From the NCBI RefSeq assembly GCF_017573545.1, contig NZ_JAGEOK010000032.1, forward strand, positions 62,001-126,000: DNA of 64,000 bases. Reading direction: 5' to 3'. Every line of letters starts with the position of its first letter. Position 1 is the stretch's first letter. This document shows, one piece after another, positions 18,101 to 26,085 of this stretch. Source of the DNA: Actinomadura nitritigenes. GTDB taxonomy: Bacteria; Actinomycetota; Actinomycetes; Streptosporangiales; Streptosporangiaceae. A program made the position numbers and the translations under genes. Under the pieces are notes generated by a model. The model worked only from the letters and a program-made list of their open reading frames with translations, ran no database searches and was not told where the DNA came from.

Positions 18101-19813
18101 GCGCAGCCCACGGCAGGCGACCATGCCGAGCTTGTTCTCCGGCTCGAACACCTCGCCGGGGGCGCTCGCCCAGAACGCGCGGTCGACGCCGCGGGCGCCG
18201 TCCCGCTCCGACCACCCGACCAGGAAGTCCCCGCCCGCGTAGTGGACGGTGCGGACGCTCGTCCCGGCGGGCAGCGAGAAGGCGCACTCGCCGCGCCGGT
18301 CCGCGTGGTCGACCGCGATGGCGCGGCCGCCGCCGTAGACGGTGAGGACGGGCCAGGTGGAGGTGGCGCCGAGGACGTCCTCGCCGAGGTCGGCGAGCGC
18401 CGCGTCGAGCGCGGGCCAGCCGAGTTCGGCGATGACGCCGGCGCGGAGCGTGCGGGCGAGCGGGACGGCGAGGTCGAGCGCCGCGAGGGCGTCGCCCATG
18501 CCGTCCAGCGCCGCGGCGGTCGGCGGGTCGAGGAGGCCGTCGAGGGCGTGCAGGGCGCGGCCGGCTGCGCCGAGCCCCCCGCCCGCGACCTGGCCGATCA
18601 GCGCGGAGAGCCGGTCGTGGACGGCCTTCTCCACGCCGGGCGTCTCGGGCAGCCGCGAGATCGCGGTTCCCTCGCGCAGCCGGGCGTGCACGGTGCCCTC
18701 CAGGCGCGGGCCGAGCACCGGGTCGGCGGCGAGCGCCTTCAGGTCGCGGCGGGACTCCGCGCCCCAGAAGTGCAGCGGCGTGCCCCGGCCCGGGTCCTGC
18801 ACCGGGACGCCCTCGGCGAGGCACGCGTCGACGAGGTCGGCGTCGAAGTGGGCGGCGCCGCGGTAACGGGACTCGTGCAACCGCACCGGGACGGCCTCGG
18901 CGCGCAGCCGGGGCGCCAGCCTCGGCAGCGCCGCGAACAACTTGTCCGGCATCCGCTGGCGGCTGATGCCGCCGTACGGGACGCGGACGAAGGAGTAATG
19001 CGCGGAGAACGCACCGAGCCAGCCTGCGAGGCCGCCGGACGGCCGGACGTCGCCGGACGCCATCGCGTCGATCACCCCGGCGGCGTCCAGCGCCCGCAGC
19101 CAGGCGGCGCCGTCGACGGCGCCGATCGGGAAGACCTCCGCGAGCCCGGCGCGCAGCCCGGGCGGCGGCGCCGCCTTGGCGAACACCTTGGCGGCCCCGT
19201 CGAGCAGGCCGTCGGGGACGGCGGTGCCGCGCGCGTCGGCGAGCGCCTGCGCGAGGATCGCCGCGTCCTCGGCGAGCCCGAGGCCCGCGGTCCTCGCGGA
19301 CTTGCGGACGCGGGCGTGCAGGTCGGCGGGCGGCGCCGCGCCGCCCCTCCCCCACGCGGCCACGAACCGGGCGAACTCGCGGTGCGCACGGTCGGCGGGG
19401 TACGTCGCGGCGAGCCATTCCTGGTGCTCGCGGACCCGGGCCGCGCCGATCGCCCCCGCCCGCGCGAACAGCAGGGCGTTGTCCAGCCGGTACTGATCGT
19501 CGACCGGCAGCGCGTGCCGGGCCTCGGCGTCGCGCGCGTCCGCGTACGCGGCGGCGGCGTGCCTGGGCGCGATCCCGGCGAGCCGGTGGCCGACGGTGTC
19601 CCAGAACCACGGCAGGTGCGCGGCGGGCAGGCCGCGCGCCTCGCGCTTCATGTCGTCCAGGAACCGGCCGGGCCGCTCGTACGCGCGCCCGAGACCGGCG
19701 CGGAGGGTAGCGAGCAGCTTCTCCGCGCCCGGCGCGGCGCCGGGATCGGCCTCCTCGACCCAGTCCAGGTAGAGGGTCGACTGTGCGGGATCTGCCGGGA
19801 GCAGCGGGGACAT
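15170..19813 (-). CDS. very large conserved actinomycete protein of unknown function
   Basis: About 1547 residues from ATG 19813 (MSPLLPADPAQSTLYLDWVEEA); an in-frame ATG at 19843 adds ten residues. I recall related hypothetical proteins in Streptomyces and relatives but know no function for them. Visible parts: an alpha-helical N-terminal third with several short Ala-rich helices; a Gly/Trp-rich middle (around residues 480-760) with recurring blade-like strands such as WPVLTVYGGGRAIAVD, GDFLVGWSERDG and TRIWSAPRYAY, which could be a beta-propeller; and a C-terminal half with helical segments and a late charged patch (RALVQQDKRQRAGRTAFVPG). I see no signal peptide, transmembrane helix, Walker motif or protease triad. 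It is monocistronic, with 566 bases of unassigned DNA upstream. Confidence 0.8.
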   Translation of the reverse strand: MSPLLPADPAQSTLYLDWVEEADPGAAPGAEKLLATLRAGLGRAYERPGRFLDDMKREARGLPAAHLPWFWDTVGHRLAGIAPRHAAAAYADARDAEARHALPVDDQYRLDNALLFARAGAIGAARVREHQEWLAATYPADRAHREFARFVAAWGRGGAAPPADLHARVRKSARTAGLGLAEDAAILAQALADARGTAVPDGLLDGAAKVFAKAAPPPGLRAGLAEVFPIGAVDGAAWLRALDAAGVIDAMASGDVRPSGGLAGWLGAFSAHYSFVRVPYGGISRQRMPDKLFAALPRLAPRLRAEAVPVRLHESRYRGAAHFDADLVDACLAEGVPVQDPGRGTPLHFWGAESRRDLKALAADPVLGPRLEGTVHARLREGTAISRLPETPGVEKAVHDRLSALIGQVAGGGLGAAGRALHALDGLLDPPTAAALDGMGDALAALDLAVPLARTLRAGVIAELGWPALDAALADLGEDVLGATSTWPVLTVYGGGRAIAVDHADRRGECAFSLPAGTSVRTVHYAGGDFLVGWSERDGARGVDRAFWASAPGEVFEPENKLGMVACRGLRSGGQGYQFEVGGGRYDGERVLLPGGREGIGDHERQYGDGTRIWSAPRYAYSRADWAVLDPATGERGPAAVPPDFLAADPPDGAAWDDDWSSLVRLPGGVTASPLGRSGGLAGFRVARTESDRGGAPAGWTIEGTDGRRATLRDTGDVGDPWGLLRMPGGPDLVVAVEDSNAYVPIRCHDASDGTLLWEGRAYPAGKAQWSVDPQGRPMLPPPAFWHFLAPRDTGSSQALRGTTERAARALLDAAPSPEAVRDALAREMPEVTDPAIVSGVVDTVLRAADVLRRRRALSRRVEVVRSGATVRPPAETPDTDLDDALLGLLPPPPRLDGQERSPRPATVTAIAADGRFLAGAIDDATRLVSPPARPLDWAPLLGAIDAAAWRLVAPSTSDADRASLAALLRTWADQPFARSGAWRRGYATGAALAGLDATVAVGAVPSAGGPIAPERAHRFVQRADAPEPAGATKTETVTVTRDDAARLRRLLDLYERNGPLAPDEDAVAAFVGRTGVRRAVAALVLDGLPRRAYEGGDLVTRFDAHRKMLRAKPYSATKEVAQEAEDLSHRLGVAGRQRVVAAGMPDDPAELWAAGGFTAAAERMAEAWSGLLGRRAAVDEDLVADLERDLGLPDSWAAALADPAASPIAAGDLTCVVADYEPYGIGVHTVSPDGTANRRRMDHDPYVPLASVLVWALTERPVGDPAVSGAPDLAARLRARLAAPGLLLPLGLCSLGDPGRRRDLFGPDVHPVRRATRDGVSAGPDGDAFAFDDGLLIVDGRRSLAPVILRPSALADRAARARLERLCADHGLDRLLRSVQGTVLRAEAVARMVARAAATPVPPGGYEANPLLSVPDLVGEAAAETGTSEDAAVLYLQLLTLVRPTDRNVRRWNGWTAARHRAAQAELVDRALVQQDKRQRAGRTAFVPGEWTVLKAPELPVEAAKLAAHGAEEIRGRSVGGPFTRLLPPRPLHEMFEDAWTARRRP

Positions 19814-19843
19814 GGCGGGCAGTATGGCAGCGTCCCCGGACAT

Positions 19844-20410
19844 AACACACCAGAAACGATCAAGCGGGAGCGACCGTCACCAGCTCCCCGTACATGCGCC
19901 CATCTCCGCCCGGCCCGACGCGCCACCGATGCAGAAGTGCACCCTTCGCGCACGCGATGTGGCCGTCCGAGCCTCGCATCACCCCGAACCGGCACGGGTC
20001 GGCGAACATGTCCTCGCTGTGGCACGCAGTGCGCGAAAGTGGCAGACGGGCGACGCCCGGCGCAGAAACGCCTCCACGGCGACGCGGGGTTGCGGAACGC
20101 CGAAGCTGTCATGGCTGCGCGAACCGTCCGACGGCTTCGTCAACGGCCACCCGAGGCACCTGGCGTCCATCGAACCCAGCGGCCGAGCAGGCCCCGAAGG
20201 GCCGCCGACCTGCGACTCTTCGACTCCCTTGTCGGGGAGCCGTCCCGACCGACGGTCGAGAAGCCCATCGCCGCCTCCGCCGGCTGGGCGTCCACGTCCT
20301 GGCCTGCCCCCTACTCCAGCGCGGGAAGGCGGACCCCAGGCTCGCCGGCGAGTCGAACATGAGCACGATCAAGTCCCCGATCCGAACCCCCGCGGCTAGG
20401 GTCGGGCGGC
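19844..20410. other. spacer without a convincing gene
   Basis: About 570 bases between two divergently read genes. Short open frames exist on both strands, but none has a recognisable product, a good ribosome site or a clear codon bias. It should contain the promoters of the large protein gene and the LysR gene. I found no strong repeat in it. Confidence 0.5.
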
Positions 20411-21346
20411 GTGGACCTCGAAGCCGTGCGCACCTTCACCGCCGCCGCCGATGCGGGCCGCTTCCAGGACGCCGCGGCGGAACTGTCGATCACCCAGCAG
20501 GCCGTCTCCAAGCGCATCGCCGCCCTCGAGAAGGACCTCGGCGTCCGCCTGTTCACGCGCACCGCCCGAGGAGCCCGCCTCACCATCGACGGGCAGGCGT
20601 TCCTCCCCCACGCCCGCGCCCTCCTCCAGGCCGAGGAGCGCGCCATCGCCTCCGTCGCCCCCGGCCGCCGCGCGCTCCGCGTCGACGTGATCGGCCGACG
20701 GCTCGCCCCCGCAGGGCTGCTCCGCGACTTCCACCGCGCCCACCCCGGCACCCACCTCGACGTCGTGACCCTCTTCGACGCCGCCGCCGCGCTCGACGCG
20801 ATCGCCTCAGGCACCATCGACGCGTCGTTCCGCGCCCTCACCGCCCCCGACCGGCTCCCCGCCGGTCTCGACTCCGCCCGTGTCCTCGACGAACCCGTCC
20901 AACTCGTCACCGGCCCGTCCCACCCGTTCGCCGCCGCCCGTGCCGTCCGCCCCGCGGACCTCGCCGGGCACCGGATCTGGATGCCCGGCATCGTCCCCGG
21001 CACCGAATGGGCCGCCTTCTACGACGACCTCGCCGCCGCCTTCGGCCTCACCATCGACCCCGTCGGCCCCCACTTCGGCCTGGAACCGCTCCTCGACGCC
21101 ATCGCCGACTCCACCGCGCTGGCCACCTTCGTCGGCGACCAGACCCGCCTGGTATGGCCCGCCGACTACGGCCTGCGCCGCATCCCCGTCCACGACCCGA
21201 CGCCCGTCTACCCGCACTCCCTCATCTGGCACCGCGACAACCAGCACCCCGCCCTCACCGCACTCCGCGCCCACCTCGGCTCCCCATCCGCCGCCCCCGA
21301 CACCTGGACCCCGCACTGGGCGCACCGCGCACCGTCCTCGGCGTAA
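20411..21346 (+). CDS. LysR-family transcriptional regulator
   Basis: 311 residues from GTG 20411. The N-terminal winged helix-turn-helix is typical (MDLEAVRTFTAAADAGRFQD, then AAAELSITQQAVSKRIAAL and DLGVRLFTRTARGARLTIDG). It is followed by a periplasmic-binding-protein-like effector domain (residues about 90-300) with LRVDVIGRRLAPAGLLRDF and VYPHSLIWHRDNQHPAL. Length is normal. LysR regulators usually control a divergent gene; here the neighbour on the left is the very large unknown protein, 570 bases away, and on the right lies repeat-rich DNA. The target is therefore unclear. Confidence 0.93.
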   Translation: MDLEAVRTFTAAADAGRFQDAAAELSITQQAVSKRIAALEKDLGVRLFTRTARGARLTIDGQAFLPHARALLQAEERAIASVAPGRRALRVDVIGRRLAPAGLLRDFHRAHPGTHLDVVTLFDAAAALDAIASGTIDASFRALTAPDRLPAGLDSARVLDEPVQLVTGPSHPFAAARAVRPADLAGHRIWMPGIVPGTEWAAFYDDLAAAFGLTIDPVGPHFGLEPLLDAIADSTALATFVGDQTRLVWPADYGLRRIPVHDPTPVYPHSLIWHRDNQHPALTALRAHLGSPSAAPDTWTPHWAHRAPSSA

Positions 21347-21830
21347 CACCGCATGACGGCGCCACACGTGGTGCTGACGCTTGAGGTTGTCGTCTCGACG
21401 CTCAGGCCGGCGCGACCGCCTTCGTCCTGGGGCGTGGTGTGAGCAGGAGTGCTCCCGCACAGTTCTTCACGCTGCCGCTTCCCTCATCGCCGCAGGCCCA
21501 AGGCGTTGGATGGGGATGGGGCGGCTTGGTGGGCGTTGATGCACCAGAGGACCTGCGCTCGGGGTGACGGGCACCCGGCGGATACCTGCAGCGCTGGCCA
21601 CATGACCCAAGAGCCCGGCGTATCAAGCAGAGGCCAGGGCGCAGGAAGGGGCCAGGCGCATCGCGAAAGGTGCGTGTGACGAACGGCGGGGCGGGTTGTC
21701 TACGGGTGAACGACGAAACGGCGTGGGGTCGTGTTCAAGAGGTGGTCTTCGGACGTAAAGGCCCCTGGATGCCTGGCGAGAAAGGGGCCGGGAATCTCCG
21801 AAGTGGGTGTTCGGGAGATTGGCAAGAGGG
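21347..21830. other. non-coding stretch left of the DUF222/HNH element
   Basis: About 480 bases with no supported gene. It includes a hairpin GGCCCCT (21760-21766) / AGGGGCC (21783-21789). A GTGTTCGGG motif near 21808 recurs at the start of the 187-bp repeat. It may be remnant DNA of the mobile region. Confidence 0.45.
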
Positions 21831-22017
21831 GTGTTCGGGTGGCGGGGTGGCGCTGGCGTACGGGGCCGCCCCTCCAAAGTCAAGGGCGCCTTCGGCGTCG
21901 CTTCGCGATGGACTTCGTCCACCCTTGACTTTGGAGCCTCTGCGGCCCCTGAGGCAGCGTTAAGGGGCAGGCTCCGCCTGCCCCGCCCCGGGTCGCGCCA
22001 CCCCACCACCCCCCTCC
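21831..22017 (+). repeat. 187-bp structured repeat, copy A
   Basis: 185 of 187 bases match the reverse complement of copy B at 23943-24129. From left to right it holds a G-rich lead, the 65-bp branched fold at 21872-21936, a weak stem GCCTC...GAGGC, and a perfect 9-bp hairpin GGGGCAGGC-TCC-GCCTGCCCC (21964-21984). It ends in a C-rich CCACCACCCCCCTCC tract. It has no start codon with a ribosome site and appears non-coding. Confidence 0.95.
21872..21936 (+). repeat. branched hairpin: 15-bp stem enclosing three triloop mini-hairpins (copy A)
   Basis: CTCCAAAGTCAAGGG (21872-21886) pairs perfectly with CCCTTGACTTTGGAG (21922-21936). The 35 bases between are exactly three contiguous small hairpins with no spacer: CGCC-TTC-GGCG (21887-21897), TCGC-TTC-GCGA (21898-21908) and TGGAC-TTC-GTCCA (21909-21921). 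On the other strand each loop reads C-GAA-G, and the middle one contains GCGAAGC, a DNA mini-hairpin known for unusual stability. The same fold recurs in copy B. Confidence 0.95.
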
Positions 22018-22526
22018 GTAAGGAACGAAGCCCCCTTCTCGGCAGTTCGCTCCCGGCCGTCGCCAGGCCCGTCGGTGTGAGTCGCTTGTGATCCGGTGTT
22101 GGTGATGGCTCTTGCATTGCGGCCTGTAGGGGTGGCGCACTGCGTTCGCCGGGGCGGTCTCGGCCATTGCATCCGTATCGCGCTTCCGTGTTGGCATGGC
22201 TCTGTCATGGAGGGAGGCTGGCTCGCCCCTGATGGGGGTGGGTGCGAATGGCCTGGGGCAGGGTGTGGCCGGGTGCCGTGTTGCTGGGGCGGGGTGGTGA
22301 TGCAGACCCAGTCCAGGGTGGTGTGGGGTGGGTCGGTGCCTGGGCGGTGCAGTGGCCGGGTGGGTTGGGGTGGTCTCTGCTGAGGGGTGTCTGGTGGGGC
22401 GCGCACCGGTGTGAGGGGGCGCCGTCGTCTGTGGTGTGGGCATGCCGGGGCCGCCCGTCACCGGGTGGATGCGGGCGGTAGACCGGCGCAGGGCATCACC
22501 GGGTCCGGTGTGGCGGGGTGGTGCGG
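22018..22526. other. G-run-rich non-coding stretch downstream of the HNH gene
   Basis: About 500 bases with no supported gene. The + strand is strikingly rich in G runs and poor in C (around 22215-22400, for example GGGTGGGTTGGGG), unlike the flanking coding DNA. It lies between the HNH stop codon and repeat copy A. It may be 3' untranslated or decayed element DNA. Confidence 0.5.
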
Positions 22527-23801
22527 TTATGCGGCCCAGTCGAGCGCGGGGTTGTCGGGTGGCCCGATGCTGCCCGGTGGTCCGGCACCCCTCGTGCCCC
22601 GCGCGTCGGCTGGTGGGAGTAGCCGGTAGACGTACCGCCCGTCGTGATCTTTGGTGATCTGGATCTGGTCGGGGTTGGTGTGCTTGAACCGGTTGTGCCA
22701 CCCGCAGGTGAGGGCGAGCTGGTCGATATCGGTGGGGCTGTTGCCGAGTGCCCACCCGTGGACGTGGTCGACCTCGCACAGTGTCCCGGGCACTTCGCAG
22801 CCCCGCACAGCACACGAGGAGTAGAGCGTCTCCAGCACCTGCCGCTGCGCTGCGGAGGCGAACCGCTCCCGATATCCAAGATACAGCGGAGTGTTCCCAC
22901 GCCCGAGCAGCAGGGGCGATACCCCAGCGGCCAGGGCGATGCGTCGCGCCTGCGCGGCGGGGATCGGAGTGCCGTCGGTCAAGCGGGCCGGGGCGTTACC
23001 ACCGGTCAGCGTCTCCAGGTCGCAGATCACGGTCACCTTGGAAGCCTTGTGCCCGCCCGACAGGACGCTGGACAGTGCCGCTGCGGTGCGTTCGGGGAGG
23101 TCACGGCGGTCGTCGGGCCTGGCCGGCTTGGCCAGCGGCGCCAGAGTGCCGTCCCAGATCGCAGCGTCCTCAGGGTTCAGCCACCCCTTCACATACCGGC
23201 CACCGTCCAGAGAACGCGTGGTCGTGAGCCACGACTTGTCGTAACCGCGCTTGGTGTCCTCATCCGGCGCATCTTCGCTGTCGTCGCGGTCGGCGATGAG
23301 GTCACGGATACGCCGCCCGAACGCGGCGACCTTCCCCGCCGAGAACCCCTGATCGACGAAGCCGAGCAGGGTCGCCTCCGCCTCGGCGCAGTCGGTGTCG
23401 TCCAGGCGCGAGACCGAGTCGGCGACGGTGACGGCGTAACCGTAGGACAGGTCACCGGAGGCGAGTTGGACGCAGACCTCGGGCAGACGATGCCGCTGCC
23501 GCGCCAGCACCAGACGTTCCTTCACGCGGTTGTCGCGCATGCCGAGCCGGGACCGCAGCCATGCTTGGGTGGAGGGATATCCCCACCGGGCCTGCTCCCC
23601 GCAGGCGTCGACTCGGCCGATGAAACCGGCGAGCGCGCTTTCCTGCATATCGGACGCGGCCACGAGGGTTTCGGTGAGTTCCAGGCATGCGGCCGCCGAT
23701 TCCGGGGCTTCCCTTGAGGCGAGTTCAGTGGCGATGACTGAGAGCGCGTTCACCAATTCCATGGTGGACGCGACCTCAAGGTCGACCGTCACTGATTGCA
23801 T
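22527..23801 (-). CDS. DUF222 / HNH endonuclease-domain protein (13E12 family)
   Basis: 424 residues from ATG 23801 (MQSVTVDLEVASTMELV); the frame stays open 11 codons further. The N-terminal half is a helical DUF222 domain (RWGYPSTQAWLRSRLGMRDN, LASGDLSYGYAVTVADSVS). The C-terminal HNH site is complete: CAVRGCEVPGTLCEVDHVHGW, then CGWHNRFKH, with the Cys pair, Asp-His, Asn and His in order. Such proteins are numerous in actinomycete genomes, and the nuclease activity is generally assumed rather than shown. A likely -10 box TACTAT lies only a few bases before the start, so the message may be nearly leaderless. It is framed by inverted structured repeats, and its codons look normal for the genome. 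Confidence 0.92.
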   Translation of the reverse strand: MQSVTVDLEVASTMELVNALSVIATELASREAPESAAACLELTETLVAASDMQESALAGFIGRVDACGEQARWGYPSTQAWLRSRLGMRDNRVKERLVLARQRHRLPEVCVQLASGDLSYGYAVTVADSVSRLDDTDCAEAEATLLGFVDQGFSAGKVAAFGRRIRDLIADRDDSEDAPDEDTKRGYDKSWLTTTRSLDGGRYVKGWLNPEDAAIWDGTLAPLAKPARPDDRRDLPERTAAALSSVLSGGHKASKVTVICDLETLTGGNAPARLTDGTPIPAAQARRIALAAGVSPLLLGRGNTPLYLGYRERFASAAQRQVLETLYSSCAVRGCEVPGTLCEVDHVHGWALGNSPTDIDQLALTCGWHNRFKHTNPDQIQITKDHDGRYVYRLLPPADARGTRGAGPPGSIGPPDNPALDWAA

Positions 23802-23942
23802 ACATAAATAGTACCCTGCGTGACTGACATTCATGGCCGTTCACGCCACATTCCATCCGGTATTTTTTTTCGGCGGGAAAGATCGGCGGGCCTTGCAACC
23901 TTTGTTCTTTGGAGCACCCCCCGAGCGGCCCTGGTCCCTGAT

Positions 23943-24129
23943 GGAGGGGGGTGGTGGGGTGGCGCGACCCGGAGCGGGGCAGGCGGAGCCTGCCCCTTAA
24001 CGCTGCCTCAGGGGCCGCAGAGGCTCCAAAGTCAAGGGTGGACGAAGTCCATCGCGAAGCGACGCCGAAGGCGCCCTTGACTTTGGAGGGGCGGCCCCGT
24101 ACGCCAGCGCCACCCCACCACCCGAACAC
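23943..24129 (-). repeat. 187-bp structured repeat, copy B (inverted)
   Basis: Reverse complement of copy A with two differences, one near each end. The branched fold lies at 24024-24088: outer arms 24024-24038 and 24074-24088, mini-hairpins 24039-24051, 24052-24062 and 24063-24073. On the + strand here the loops read GAA. Right of it (24130-24205) the motif CGAACACC recurs several times, echoing the GTGTTCGGG that starts the repeat. Confidence 0.95.
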
Positions 24130-24360
24130 CCATCCCCCGTATCGAAGAACACCCCCCGAAGGACATCCGAGCAGCGTCTCCAAGGACTACTCGAACACCC
24201 CTCCTCGCCACTTCCCCACCCGCCCGAAGAATCTTGTGCCACCAGCGCACTGCCCAATCCCAAGGAGCGTCGCCCCGCCAAGTCCCGGAAGCCACCCAGC
24301 CCCCAACGAGGCTCCGGTCGCTTGGCGTTATTAAGCCGCTCTTGATCAGACGGGCGGTCC

Positions 24361-24828
24361 ATGGTCGATCGAATGTTGAGCAATGCGCAGATCGACGAGG
24401 TCACCGTCGCGGCACCACCCGCCGCCGACAAGCGCAGGATCCACTTCCACTTTCTCGACACGGCGCGCCTCACATCGACGCCGCCGATGCCGAGCCGACC
24501 GGCGGTCCCATCCGCGACACCATCACCATGCTTGCCGGGACCCCTTGATGACCGACCAGCTCAGCGAGAACTCCGGAAATCTGTGGGTCTGGCCGGGCAC
24601 TCATCCAAGGCACGCCGGATATTTCCGCCGGCACAGCCCGTGGATGTTCTGCGCGCACCCGAGGATCGCCCCCCAGAGCCCCTGAAGATCACAGGGCGCG
24701 CAGGAGATCTGCTGCTCGCGCATTATCTCCTCGGCCATAATATCGGCGGCAACGACGAATCCGATCGGGGTCGTGCGCGCCCCATTTTTCAGCTCAGCTA
24801 TGCAAGGCCCGCGAACCGTCGAGAATAG
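24361..24828 (+). pseudogene. decayed phytanoyl-CoA dioxygenase (PhyH)-family gene
   Basis: Three pieces of a PhyH-type Fe(II)/2-oxoglutarate oxygenase follow each other in different frames: HIDAADAEPTGGPIRDT (about 24468-24520), LSENSGNLWVWPGTHPRH (about 24560-24615) and GDLLLAHYLLGHNIGGN (about 24702-24755). The last carries the distal His and the family's C-terminal end; the HID piece is the Fe-ligand motif. At least two frameshifts separate them, and the N-terminal part is mostly unrecognisable. The enzyme family hydroxylates small substrates; the former role here is unknown. Confidence 0.75.
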
Positions 24829-24851
24829 TTCCTTCGGGACGTCTGGCTGGA

Positions 24852-25960
24852 CTACGAGGCGATCTCTTCGGCCGACCCTCCGATGCGGGCATAGGAGCCA
24901 GGACGGGTCAGGCGGAGGTGGACCGCGAAAGCCCATGCCCAAAAGGGCGGCGGCGAGAATAATTTCGGACAGCACCCATGTGAGTGCAGAGCGCTCTTCG
25001 GCGCCGAGCAGGGCGTCGCAGCTGAACAGGCTGGCGACGAATACGGCAGCCAGTCCCAGCAGGCGACGGGCGGGGCGACTAGGCAATTCCAGGCGTTCTC
25101 GCCGTGGTGGTCGTCCGCGAAGGAGGCCACGGCTGCCGCCGACGACAGGGTCAGCAGGAGGATGGCGTCGAGCACGCCCAGGTTGGTGAGCCAGTTGAAG
25201 AGCGCGGGGCCGAGGTTGTTGCCGGAGAAGGCGAAGACCGTCACGACGACTGCGGCGAGCACGATCTGGGTCAGCCGTCCGATGTGAGGGGAGCCGTGTG
25301 CGGTGTGGACCCGGCTCGGCGGAGCAGGCAGGACGCCTTCGCGGCCGAGTGAGAAGAAGTGCCAGGCCACGGCGTTGTGGGAGTGCCGCGAAGAGGCTGG
25401 CGACCAGGGAGATGTAAGCAAGGTCGACGAAGAGCCTCCCGACGTGATCTTCGGAGTGGCATTCCTCGCTGTAGAGAGCGGCCACCTCTAGTTGCATGAG
25501 GCTGGCCATGGTGTAGCCGAGCGGGGCGAGCGACACACCGGATGGGGCGTCCGCGTGCTGGGCCAGGTCGGATATCAGGACGGTGAGGAAATCGGCGGCG
25601 AGCAGCACGCCGAGGACGCGGGCGTTGAGGTCGGCGCGCCGGAAGCCGAGGACGGCGACGCCGAGCAGCGCCGTCGTCCACCAGGACGGGTCGAGGCTGG
25701 TCCTGAACTTCAGGAGGTCGGCCTTGGAGAAGCCGAACAGCCCGTACAGGCCGATCTGCATGGTGTTGTACGAGATGAGGGCGGAGACGAAGCGTCCAGG
25801 CCCGTGAGTGATGAGGCCACCGGCGGTGGGGCGGGCGACGACAGAGAACACGATCTCGGGGGACGCCGATGCGGCTGAGTCCAGTGCCGGAGGGCGAGGG
25901 GGGACACGACTTCGCCGATCGCCAAGTGCAGATCGCGGTGCCGGTGCGGGCCTGCGAGTA
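24852..25960 (-). pseudogene. decayed APC-family amino acid permease gene
   Basis: Pieces of a 12-helix amino acid/polyamine permease are read on the minus strand. SPEIVFSVVARP is joined directly to GRFVSALISYNTMQIGLYG, so the helices in between are deleted. Then come FSKADLLKFRTSLDPSWW, a run of hydrophobic segments with ALYSEECHSEDHVGR, a frameshift near 25420, HNAVAWHFFSLGREGVLP, VLAAVVVTVFAFSGNN, and a second frameshift near 25080 after which LLGLAAVFVASLFSC continues in the first frame. No full-length reading frame exists. The family is recognised from the YNTMQIGLYG and SLGREGVLP segments. Confidence 0.8.
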
Positions 25961-26085
25961 CACAGATCGCTCGGGCGCGCAGGAGTTTCCTCGCCAGGTC
26001 GTATGGCCTCAAATGAAATGCCGACGAGGGTAGATTCGCAGTCGGCCCGCGCGGAGGCGCCGGGCCGCATCCGGGGAGGAACGCC

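Larger units (their letters stand above)
21831..24129. mobile_element. putative element: DUF222/HNH gene framed by inverted 187-bp structured repeats
   Basis: Two 187-bp sequences, 21831-22017 and the reverse complement of 23943-24129, differ at only two positions. They bracket 1.9 kb holding one intact DUF222/HNH gene. The repeats point toward each other. I see no transposase or recombinase inside and did not detect a target-site duplication: sequence outside the repeats differs on the two sides. DUF222/HNH proteins (the 13E12 family of mycobacteria) are known from repetitive, recombination-prone loci. Calling the whole a mobile unit is inference; the alternative is two independent insertions of a short hairpin repeat. 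Confidence 0.5.

Noticed and set aside
15212-20362. 1716-codon open frame on the + strand opposite the large unknown protein
   Set aside because: Low-complexity antisense translation; the minus-strand frame has balanced residue use and family-like text.
22215-22400. G-quadruplex-forming array
   Set aside because: G runs are many, but I could not find four runs of three or more G with loops of seven or fewer bases; kept only as a composition note.
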